NCBI GenBank assembly: GCA_031262845.1
Contig: JAISGZ010000075.1
Span: forward strand, 1-6,208
DNA from: Propionibacteriaceae bacterium
GTDB taxonomy: Bacteria > Actinomycetota > Actinomycetes > Propionibacteriales > Propionibacteriaceae
Direction of reading: 5' to 3'
Length of the DNA: 6,208 nucleotides
A model generated the notes under the pieces. That model saw nothing but the letters and a program-made list of their open reading frames with translations. It was not told the origin of the DNA and searched no databases. Position numbers and translations under genes: made by a program. The first letter of the stretch is position 1. The number at the start of each line of letters is the position of its first letter. Below are positions 1 to 5,427 of this stretch, in pieces.

Positions 1-1224
1 GTCGCCTTACCGCACGAGTTGCGGGCTGACGCGGCCGCCCTACCGCGTCTGACCGAGATCAAGCCGGCCGGGTTCACCAAGTTTCACGAGGCGATGCAGG
101 CAGCCAACCGCCAAGCCGAAGATCGACTGGCCTACGTGGCGGTGACGCGGGCCCGGCACCGCCTCATCGCCACGACCCACTGCTGGCAGCCGGGGGCAGC
201 CAAGCCGAAAACCCCGTCGCCGTATTTCCTGGTGCTCGAAGCGATCGCCGAACGGTCGGGGACCGCCGCTGAACGACCAACCGATCCAGGGTCGGTCAAC
301 CCCGTCGCCAACCCAACCGGTGGCGTCGACTGGCCGGTCAATCTGTCGTCGGCCGAAACCGCGGCCTGGGCCGAGGTGGCCGCTCAAGTCAACCAGTACC
401 GGGCGCCAACCTCGACTCTCCAGGCCGACTTAGACCAGGCGCTGGCCGCGGCGCCAGTCGAAGTCCGACAAACCGTGGCGGCTTGGGAAGACGCGGTGGC
501 GGCCCTGACCGACCAGTCGGCCCGTCAATCCGGTCAAGTGACGGTGACTCTGCCGACCGACCTGACGGCCAGTCAACTGATTTGGGCGCGCCGTGATCCC
601 CAAGCCTTCGCCGCTCAACTGGCTCGGCCGTGGCCTCGGTCACCATCACCAGGCGGTCGGGTCGGCCAAGCTTTCCACCATTGGCTGGAAACCTGGGCTG
701 GCCGGCCGACCCTGGTCGACGCTATCGATTGGGCCGACGACGACTGGGAAGAGGTCGAAGCCGACTGGGCCACGTCTCAGCGCCCGTCGGAGTCGGATCG
801 GTTGGCCGAGCTACAAGCCGCTTTTCAAACTGGGCGGTTCGCGGACCGGACACCGCTGGTGGTCGAACATGGTTTCACCCTGGCGATCGCCGGCTTCCAG
901 CTACGGGGCCGGATTGACGCGGTCTACGACCGGGCCAATGCCGCTGATCTCGTGCCCGGTGACGCCGACTACCTCGTCGTTGACTGGAAGACCGGCCTTC
1001 GTCCCAGCGATCCGGGGCAGTTGGCTCTCTACCGCCTAGCCTGGGCCCGACAGCTGGATATCCCGCCGGAAACCGTGGCGGCGGGTTTCTACCATGTCGC
1101 CGACGACCGCTGGGAACCGGTCGATCTGTCGGTTGACGAGTCCAGCCTGGGCCGCATCCTTGAGAACTTGGCCTCATCAGCGATTGGTCCTGCCCGTGAG
1201 AATCAGTCTGGGCCGCATCCTTGA
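1..1224 (+). CDS. UvrD-family helicase with C-terminal RecB-type nuclease, AdnB-like (5'-partial)
   Basis: This is the C-terminal 407 residues of a superfamily 1 DNA helicase-nuclease that would unwind and resect broken DNA ends for recombination. The frame is open from base 1, so the gene starts left of the window; the TTG at 19 is not a start. Helicase motif VI is visible (LAYVAVTRAR, about nt 127-156). After a linker of roughly 160 residues comes a PD-(D/E)XK nuclease: a conserved His region (GQAFHHWLE, near nt 664), GRIDAV with Asp at nt 916, and VDWKTG with Asp at nt 982 and Lys at nt 988, then QLALYRLAWA. All catalytic residues seen are intact. Helicase plus a single C-terminal nuclease is the AdnA/AdnB architecture of actinobacteria; the short tail after DWKTG fits AdnB better, but this is inference and a lone UvrD/RecB-like protein is possible. 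Family members are usually about 1000-1100 residues. The last 14 or so residues look unconserved, and the stop lies inside a direct repeat. Confidence 0.88.
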   Translation, partial: VALPHELRADAAALPRLTEIKPAGFTKFHEAMQAANRQAEDRLAYVAVTRARHRLIATTHCWQPGAAKPKTPSPYFLVLEAIAERSGTAAERPTDPGSVNPVANPTGGVDWPVNLSSAETAAWAEVAAQVNQYRAPTSTLQADLDQALAAAPVEVRQTVAAWEDAVAALTDQSARQSGQVTVTLPTDLTASQLIWARRDPQAFAAQLARPWPRSPSPGGRVGQAFHHWLETWAGRPTLVDAIDWADDDWEEVEADWATSQRPSESDRLAELQAAFQTGRFADRTPLVVEHGFTLAIAGFQLRGRIDAVYDRANAADLVPGDADYLVVDWKTGLRPSDPGQLALYRLAWARQLDIPPETVAAGFYHVADDRWEPVDLSVDESSLGRILENLASSAIGPARENQSGPHP

Positions 1225-1234
1225 GGGCTTGGCC
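1143..1234 (+). repeat. 31-bp imperfect direct repeat, 61 bp apart, spanning the helicase stop codon
   Basis: Copy 1 is 1143-1173 and copy 2 is 1204-1234. They match at 28 of 31 positions, with an identical 18-bp core (1147-1164 and 1208-1225). The 61-bp offset is not a multiple of three. Copy 1 is read as SLGRILENLA in the helicase frame. Copy 2 would give SLGRILEGLA one frame over, but in the helicase frame it reads HP-stop, so the TGA at 1222-1224 is supplied by the repeat. The DNA between the copies and after copy 2 shows little further similarity. Confidence 0.8.
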
Positions 1235-1292
1235 ACTTGGATGGCGACTGCGACCTATGAAACGCTTCACCGGAGAAATCAGAGCAATCATG

Positions 1293-1304
1293 GTGACTAG
1301 TCAC
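1293..1304. promoter_or_regulatory. Perfect 12-bp palindrome (possible operator)
   Basis: GTGACTAGTCAC is its own reverse complement. It lies 69 bp after the helicase stop and 169 bp before the lipoprotein start. The symmetry is clear in the sequence; a role as a regulator binding site is only inferred from its position between genes. The match does not extend beyond 12 bp. Confidence 0.3.
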
Positions 1305-1340
1305 TTGTTGCCGACCCCAATCTCAGCTGAACTTCATCGA

Positions 1341-1358
1341 GCCGTGCTCGGGCACGGC
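1341..1358 (+). terminator. GC-rich hairpin, possible terminator or leader hairpin
   Basis: GCCGTGC pairs perfectly with GCACGGC across a four-base loop (TCGG), giving a 7-bp stem. There is no T-run after it on either strand, so it is not a classical intrinsic terminator. U-less hairpins of this kind are proposed as terminators in actinobacteria. It could end the helicase transcript, 116 bp after its stop, or belong to the lipoprotein mRNA leader. Confidence 0.35.
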
Positions 1359-1369
1359 GCGGGCGGTTG

Positions 1370-1386
1370 GTCGCCCCACCGGCGAC
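1370..1386 (+). repeat. Inverted repeat, 6-bp stem
   Basis: GTCGCC and GGCGAC pair across a five-base loop (CCACC). It sits 11 bp after the stronger hairpin at 1341-1358, so the two could form consecutive stem-loops in a transcript. Function unknown. Confidence 0.35.
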
Positions 1387-1410
1387 GACGAGTAACACTC
1401 CGTGGAATGC

Positions 1411-1422
1411 GCGACCGGTCGC
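1411..1422. promoter_or_regulatory. Perfect 12-bp palindrome (possible operator)
   Basis: GCGACCGGTCGC is its own reverse complement and overlaps an 8-bp palindrome, CGCCGGCG, at 1420-1427. It lies 51 bp before the lipoprotein ATG, a plausible place for a repressor site or a leader stem-loop. In GC-rich DNA such a palindrome can also arise by chance. Confidence 0.3.
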
Positions 1423-1460
1423 CGGCGCTGGGTGCATGATGGGTCCGTCGATTGAGCGGC

Positions 1461-1467
1461 GGAGAGG
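1461..1467 (+). promoter_or_regulatory. Shine-Dalgarno site of the lipoprotein gene
   Basis: GGAGAGG lies six bases before the ATG at 1474. It supports that start, which also gives a complete lipoprotein signal peptide. Confidence 0.75.
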
Positions 1468-1473
1468 AACAGC

Positions 1474-2415
1474 ATGGCTCGACGATGGATGAAGCTGGTG
1501 ACGGTCTTCGCGATGAGCAGCTTGGCGCTGGCCGGTTGTGGTGGTGATCAACCCACCGACGAAGAGTCCACGATGCCGCTGCGGGGAACGATGTTGACCG
1601 TTGGAACGCAGGATTACTACACCTTAGGCATCATCGGTGAAGTCTATTCCCAGGCCTTGGAACACGCCGGTTACACCGTTGAACGGCGACTGACGATCAA
1701 CTCACAATCACGCTACATGGACTTAACCGGCCGGGGGATTCTCGACCTCTCGATCGGTTACAGCGGGCAACTCTTGCGCTACTGGGAACCGGGGACGGCG
1801 GCACGGTCAGCCGACGAAATCACCGAAAAACTCAGGCAAGTCACCCCCTCACTGGTCCGTTTAATGACGCCCTCGACGGTCACTGATCAGGAAGTCTGCG
1901 TGGTCACGCGGCAATTCGCCGACCAGTGGAACTTGGTGACGGTCTCGGACTTAGCCCATGTGACCGTGCCGATGGTGATTGGTGGCAATGCCGAGGCCCT
2001 CAGCCGTCTCGGGGCTGACCTGGCCGATACCACCGAGCCGGCCGCCCCGCCGGCCCTGCTCAACACTTATGGCGTCGAGACCACTTTCAAGGAATTGCCG
2101 GGTCGAGACGACCAGCTGGCGATTCAAGCCCTGCAACACGGTGAAATTCAGATCGCCGATGTTCACCGGTCGAATCCGCTGATCGCGGCCGAAAACCTAG
2201 TGGTCCTCGAAGACCCCGACGAGATCTTTTCGGTTTCACGGATCGTTTCCTTCGCCACCTTGAATATCGATCAGGCCGCCAACGATCTGCTTGATCGGAT
2301 CAACGCCACCTTGACCACGGACGATCTCATGATGATGAACCAACGCTATCTGTTGGCCGGGACCCCGGTCGAGGTCGTGGCGACCGATTGGCTGCGACAA
2401 CATCAATTTATTTAA
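1474..2415 (+). CDS. Osmoprotectant-type ABC transporter substrate-binding lipoprotein (OpuAC/ProX-like)
   Basis: This 313-residue protein is a likely lipid-anchored solute-binding protein on the outer face of the membrane. Residues 1-22 form a lipoprotein signal peptide: basic start (MARRWMK), hydrophobic core and lipobox LAGC with Cys22. The mature part follows the pattern of glycine betaine/choline/osmoprotectant binding proteins (OpuAC-like fold): LTVGTQDYYTLGIIGEVYSQ at about 41-60, then a segment resembling the family's 'DLYPEYTG' that here reads DLSIGYSG (91-98). Later come a stretch of the 'skeT..dL' type, a YG near the start of lobe 2, ALQHGEIQIADV, LVVLEDPDE and a C-terminal LTTDDL...WLRQH. 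Length is normal. A good Shine-Dalgarno site supports the ATG. No permease or ATPase gene adjoins it on either side, so it may serve a transporter encoded elsewhere or act as a sensor. The ligand cannot be told from the sequence; the changed PEYTG segment cautions against assuming glycine betaine. Confidence 0.82.
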   Translation: MARRWMKLVTVFAMSSLALAGCGGDQPTDEESTMPLRGTMLTVGTQDYYTLGIIGEVYSQALEHAGYTVERRLTINSQSRYMDLTGRGILDLSIGYSGQLLRYWEPGTAARSADEITEKLRQVTPSLVRLMTPSTVTDQEVCVVTRQFADQWNLVTVSDLAHVTVPMVIGGNAEALSRLGADLADTTEPAAPPALLNTYGVETTFKELPGRDDQLAIQALQHGEIQIADVHRSNPLIAAENLVVLEDPDEIFSVSRIVSFATLNIDQAANDLLDRINATLTTDDLMMMNQRYLLAGTPVEVVATDWLRQHQFI

Positions 2416-2489
2416 TCCGATTGTGCCGGTCGCTCCAACGCTCAAATCGGTGCTGGTTACTCGTGGGGTTAGTGGGTTATTGGGGTGAT
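2416..2489. other. Convergent intergenic region without a clear terminator
   Basis: These 74 bases lie between the stops of two converging genes. A 6-bp inverted repeat (CCGATT at 2417-2422, AATCGG at 2445-2450) has a 22-base loop and no T-run, too weak to call a terminator. The + strand carries three G-runs at 2465-2468, 2474-2476 and 2482-2485, separated by TTAGT and TTATT. Confidence 0.5.
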
Positions 2490-3056
2490 TCAGGTCCGGT
2501 TGCGGTGACTGTGGAGGGCGGCGTGATAAGTCATGAGATTGCCCTCAAAAATCGTCTCCCCGCCCAGTTGACGCAGATCGGACGGGTGAACCTCACAAGG
2601 CGGTTTGCCGAGGTCACTGATTCCACTTTCGTGGAGGACGTAGTAGACAAACTCGGAACAGAAGAAACGGGTCGGATTCTGGTACGACCGGCCGAAGAGG
2701 TTGCCCGCCAAACCGAAATAGTTGTAACCGTAACGCTCGGGTTGGGCGTTGAACTGGTCAACCAGGGCTTCCAGCCGTTGGCGTTGGTCGGCGGTGACTG
2801 TCAGGGCCATGACCAGACCGGGGAGATCGGTGTAGTGACGATAGAAATCGTCATCCAGCCGTTCGTGCTTGAAACCGCCGATGAAAGGGTTACGCGGCTT
2901 CAGCCGCCCGAAACTGAACATCGGGTCGAGTTCAGGCGTGAAGGCCAGCCCGGAGTGGGTAAAGGGCTCTCGGGTGATGACGTGAATGGTCCGCGACAAG
3001 ACGGTTCGCGTGCGACAGAGCACGATATACACCGGGTCGGTCACGGTTGGAGCCAC
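2490..3056 (-). CDS. YiiX-like permuted NlpC/P60 cysteine hydrolase
   Basis: This 188-residue protein is a likely papain-fold cysteine hydrolase of the circularly permuted YiiX/YycO/LRAT-like group. The catalytic His comes first (EPFTHSGLAF, His34) and the Cys later (FFCSEFVYYVL, Cys133), the order expected for the permuted fold. Other recognisable blocks are VYIVLCRT near the N-terminus, MFSFGRLKPRNPFIGGF (46-62), YGYNYFGLAGNLFG (109-122) and KPPCEVHPSDL near the C-terminus. I recall similar small proteins from Firmicutes, mostly unnamed. Peptidoglycan, peptide or lipid amide/ester bonds are possible substrates; none can be chosen here. No signal peptide or membrane helix is seen, so a cytoplasmic place is likely. 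The GTG at 3054-3056 is the only usual start codon after the in-frame stop at 3129-3131, although no strong Shine-Dalgarno site precedes it. It follows the kinase gene on the same strand after 104 bp and may be co-transcribed. Confidence 0.75.
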   Translation of the reverse strand: MAPTVTDPVYIVLCRTRTVLSRTIHVITREPFTHSGLAFTPELDPMFSFGRLKPRNPFIGGFKHERLDDDFYRHYTDLPGLVMALTVTADQRQRLEALVDQFNAQPERYGYNYFGLAGNLFGRSYQNPTRFFCSEFVYYVLHESGISDLGKPPCEVHPSDLRQLGGETIFEGNLMTYHAALHSHRNRT

Positions 3057-3160
3057 CTGTCTGAGTTGGGCGAACAGGGCGGAACCAGAGGCGCCGAGGT
3101 GGGCCGGGTCCGTAATCCTGTCGGCAGGTCAGAGGCTAGTGGATGAAGCCAAAATCGGGG
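3057..3160 (-). other. Gap between kinase and hydrolase genes
   Basis: These 104 bases separate two genes on the - strand. I see no clear promoter or terminator. A mismatched 7-bp stem (3156-3174) followed by ATTTT lies across the kinase stop, but is weak. The hydrolase frame stays open upstream to 3128 with no usual start codon. Confidence 0.4.
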
Positions 3161-3931
3161 TTATGCCAACGCCGGGGCCGCTGGAAAACGGACCGTGATG
3201 GTGGTGCCACGGCCCTCCTGGCTGTCGAGACTGATGTCGGCCCGATGGGCCAGGGCGATGTGTTTGACGATCGCCAGGCCCAAGCCGGTGCCACCGGTGG
3301 CTTTGGAACGTGATTCGTCACCCCGGTAAAAACGTTCGAAGACCCGCGCGACCGAACCCGCCGGGATACCGATGCCGTTGTCGGCCACGACCAGTGTCAC
3401 CAGCTGGTCTTGGTGACTGGTTGTGACCGTGACCAGGCCGCCGGGACGGTTGTATTTGATGGCGTTGTCGACCAGGTTGTGGACCAGTTCACTGAGCAGA
3501 GTCGGCGAGGCCAACAATTCGATATCCGGCCCGTCGTGGTGGAGGCTGACCTGGTAGCGCTCGGCTTTGACAGTGGCGCCGTGGAGAACCTCGGTCACCA
3601 ACCCGGTCAGGTCGACTGGTTCGAACATCTCCTCGCTGTTGCCTTCGTCGAGGTGTGACAACAACATGATGTGTTCGACTAATTCGATCATGCGCTCGGC
3701 CTCGCGGCGAATCCGACGAATGAATTCGGCTTTGTCGGCTTCTTGGACCAATCCGGCGTCGAGTAACTCGGCGTAACCGAGAATGCTCGTCAGCGGGGTT
3801 TTCAACTCGTGCGAGACATTGGCCGAAAACTCCCGCCGAAATTTCTCGGCTTTCGGACGTTTACCGGCTTTGTCCTTGTCCTTGGCAGATTTGGTGGTCT
3901 TTTTCGACCACTCGGAAGCCGGCCGACTCAC
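3161..3931 (-). CDS. PhoR-type sensor histidine kinase lacking an N-terminal sensor domain
   Basis: This 256-residue kinase would phosphorylate the response regulator encoded just upstream. The HisKA domain carries FSANVSHELKTPLTS, with His41 as phosphorylation site. The HATPase_c domain has an N box (HNLVDNAIKYN, Asn152 and Asn156), G1 box (DNGIGIP, Asp184), F box (FERFYRGD, about 198-205) and G2 box (GGTGLGLAIV, about 213-222). Both domains appear complete. What is missing is everything before them: only 30 residues precede the H-box region, rich in lysine (about 10-30), with no membrane helix, HAMP or PAS domain, whereas PhoR-like kinases commonly have 350-600 residues. The GTG start overlaps the regulator stop by four bases (GTGA, 3928-3931), with GAGG four bases before it. 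An earlier start would lie inside the regulator gene, and the frame closes at 4037-4039. The H-box style and pst neighbours favour phosphate sensing, presumably through protein contacts. I give no symbol because the sensor part cannot be compared. Confidence 0.9.
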   Translation of the reverse strand: MSRPASEWSKKTTKSAKDKDKAGKRPKAEKFRREFSANVSHELKTPLTSILGYAELLDAGLVQEADKAEFIRRIRREAERMIELVEHIMLLSHLDEGNSEEMFEPVDLTGLVTEVLHGATVKAERYQVSLHHDGPDIELLASPTLLSELVHNLVDNAIKYNRPGGLVTVTTSHQDQLVTLVVADNGIGIPAGSVARVFERFYRGDESRSKATGGTGLGLAIVKHIALAHRADISLDSQEGRGTTITVRFPAAPALA

Positions 3932-4605
3932 GACGCCTCGATCTTGTAGCCGATGTGGCGGACGGTCACGATGAGGCCGCCGAGATCGTGCAATTTGGCC
4001 CGCAAAGCCTTGATGTGCATATCGACGGTCCGAGTCTCACCAGAGTATGAATAACCCCAGACCTCAGCCAAGATTTGGTCTCGACTCAAGGCCAGACCAG
4101 CACTGCGCATGAGATATTCCAACAACTCGAATTCCCGGAAGGTCAAGGTCACGGGCTGGCCGGCGGCTGTCACCCGGCGCTGGCCAGGATGTAATTCGAG
4201 GGCGCCGACCCGCAGCCAGCCATCGTTCGAAACCGGCACCCCACGCCGGAGTACCGCTCTGACGCGGGCGATCATCTCCATGACCGAAAACGGTTTGCTG
4301 ATGTAATCATCGGCGCCCAAATCGAGGCCCTTGATGCGGTCGTATTCCTCACTTTTGGCGGTCAGCAAAATCACCGGAATATCACTGGTCAAGGGTGACT
4401 TTTTCAGGCGTTTCAAGATCGTCAAACCATCTGTGCCCGGCAACATGATGTCGAGCAGGATGAGATCGGGGAAACTCTCCCGCAGAGCGGCCTGAAAGGC
4501 CGCCCCGTCGACCAGGCTGTGGACCGAAAAACCAGCCGCCACCAGCGCGTAGTCAACCAGTTGACGGATATTGTCGTCGTCTTCCACGACGAATATTTCG
4601 GTCAT
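3928..4605 (-). CDS. phoB: PhoB-type response regulator (OmpR/PhoB family)
   Basis: This 225-residue transcription factor has the normal two domains. The receiver domain (about 3-118) shows the acidic pocket EDD (8-10), the phosphorylation site Asp52 in LLLDIMLPG, Thr82 in LLTAK, Tyr101, and Lys104 in SKPF. The winged-helix DNA-binding domain (about 129-222) has LTFREFELLEYL, the recognition helix TVDMHIKALRAKL and the wing VRHIGYK. The linkage to pstA-pstB and to the kinase makes phosphate-starvation control the likely job; the symbol rests on that context as much as on sequence, and names such as phoP would be used in other lineages. The receiver sequence reminds me of clostridial PhoB-like regulators more than of actinobacterial RegX3. 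The ATG has AGGTGA four bases upstream. The gene lies 51 bp after pstB and overlaps the kinase by four bases. Confidence 0.9.
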   Translation of the reverse strand: MTEIFVVEDDDNIRQLVDYALVAAGFSVHSLVDGAAFQAALRESFPDLILLDIMLPGTDGLTILKRLKKSPLTSDIPVILLTAKSEEYDRIKGLDLGADDYISKPFSVMEMIARVRAVLRRGVPVSNDGWLRVGALELHPGQRRVTAAGQPVTLTFREFELLEYLMRSAGLALSRDQILAEVWGYSYSGETRTVDMHIKALRAKLHDLGGLIVTVRHIGYKIEAS

Positions 4606-4609
4606 GCGA

Positions 4610-4615
4610 TCACCT
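4610..4615 (-). promoter_or_regulatory. Shine-Dalgarno site of the response regulator gene
   Basis: On the - strand AGGTGA lies four bases before the ATG at 4603-4605. It supports this start, and lets the regulator be translated independently of pstB, which ends 51 bp upstream. Confidence 0.65.
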
Positions 4616-4656
4616 GATACTTGATGCCGGCTGGAGCCAGCTTCTGGTCTGGGAGA

Positions 4657-5427
4657 TTACCCGGCTTGGCCAGTGACATAAGCCTGGGTCCGTCGGTCGG
4701 CCGGTTGGCCGAAAAGCTGGCTGGTGGGCCCGGCCTCGACCATGTCACCTTGCCAGAAGAAAGCCGTTTGGTCGGACAGGCGGGCGGCTTGCTGCATATT
4801 GTGAGTCACGATGACGATCGAGTAGCGCAGCCGCAGCCGGTCGAGTAATTCTTCGATTTTGGCCGTCGAAATCGGATCCAAGGCGCTGGTCGGTTCGTCG
4901 AGTAGGAGCACGCTCGGTTCAACCGCCAAGGCCCGGGCGATACACAGCCGTTGCTGCTGGCCGCCCGATAAACCCAAGGCCGGCTTGTGCAACCGGTCCT
5001 TGACCTCGTCCCACAAGACGGCGTCCCGCAGTGCTCCTTCGACGATCCGGTCGAGTTCGGCCTTAGTTTTGACACCATGGGTCCGCGGCCCAAAGGCCAC
5101 ATTGTCATAGAGGCTGGTCGGGAAGGGGTTGGGCTTTTGGAACACCATGCCAACGCGGCGGCGTAATTCGGCCACATCGATGGCCCCCCAAATGTCCTGA
5201 CCGAATAATTCGACCTGGCCTTGCCGACGGCAGCTGACGACCAGGTCGTTCATCCGATTGAGGGTCCGCAAGAGCGTGGTCTTGCCACAGCCCGACGGGC
5301 CGATGAAAGCCGTGATGTTCAGGGCCGGAATCGTCAGGTTGACGTTTCTCAGGGCCGCGTTGTCGCCGTACCAAACGTCGAGCTGGCGGATATCGAAACA
5401 GGGTTTTTGAGGTTGACAAGGGTTCAT
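4657..5427 (-). CDS. pstB: Phosphate ABC transporter ATP-binding protein PstB
   Basis: This 256-residue ATPase drives phosphate import by the PstSCAB complex from the cytoplasmic side of the membrane. All ABC motifs are intact: Walker [10 protein letters not shown] (43-51), Q-loop FQKPNPFP with Gln97, signature LSGGQQQR (153-160), Walker [14 protein letters not shown] (173-185) and the switch His209 in VTHNMQQA. PstB-specific marks are [10 protein letters not shown] after Walker A, the FQKPNPFP block, and the C-terminal [13 protein letters not shown], a variant of the usual 'YVTGRFG' ending. Length is typical. The ATG at 5425-5427 overlaps the pstA stop in an ATGA (5424-5427), with AGGT six bases upstream, so translation is probably coupled to pstA. 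It is followed by the regulator gene without a phoU in between. Confidence 0.96.
   Translation of the reverse strand: MNPCQPQKPCFDIRQLDVWYGDNAALRNVNLTIPALNITAFIGPSGCGKTTLLRTLNRMNDLVVSCRRQGQVELFGQDIWGAIDVAELRRRVGMVFQKPNPFPTSLYDNVAFGPRTHGVKTKAELDRIVEGALRDAVLWDEVKDRLHKPALGLSGGQQQRLCIARALAVEPSVLLLDEPTSALDPISTAKIEELLDRLRLRYSIVIVTHNMQQAARLSDQTAFFWQGDMVEAGPTSQLFGQPADRRTQAYVTGQAG

Larger units (their letters stand above)
1225..1473. other. Intergenic region with palindromes and hairpins
   Basis: These 249 bases separate two same-direction genes. They hold a run of inverted repeats, listed separately, and the Shine-Dalgarno site of the downstream lipoprotein. I see no convincing -35/-10 pair. Short frames cross it, for example an ATG at 1257 running to 1439, but none gives a recognisable product or has a well-spaced ribosome binding site. 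The + strand frame that continues the reading of repeat copy 2 ends at 1300. Confidence 0.6.

Noticed and set aside
1257..1439. Possible small gene in the intergenic region (ATG at 1257 or 1290)
   Set aside because: The product is Arg-rich at its C-terminal half and unfamiliar, the nearest GGAG lies within the frame or too far from the ATG, and the frame runs through the inverted repeats.
1431..1440. GGTGCATGAT as a -10 region for the lipoprotein gene
   Set aside because: It is a poor match and has no credible -35 partner at the right distance.
2417..2450. Inverted repeat as a bidirectional terminator between the converging genes
   Set aside because: Only 6 bp of pairing with a 22-base loop and no T-run on either strand.
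2388..3146. Long + strand open frame (252 codons) covering the hydrolase gene
   Set aside because: It is antisense to the gene at 2490-3056, begins inside the lipoprotein gene, and its translation shows no recognisable motif, while the - strand product has a full set of family blocks and a catalytic pair.
3129..3161. Pho box before the hydrolase gene
   Set aside because: No paired direct repeats like known PhoB or PhoP sites were seen here. The main pst promoter lies outside the window.
3151..3174. Possible intrinsic terminator of the kinase gene on the - strand
   Set aside because: The 7-bp stem contains a C-C mismatch that splits it into two 3-bp halves, and it overlaps the stop codon. 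The ATTTT after it is short. Too weak to list.
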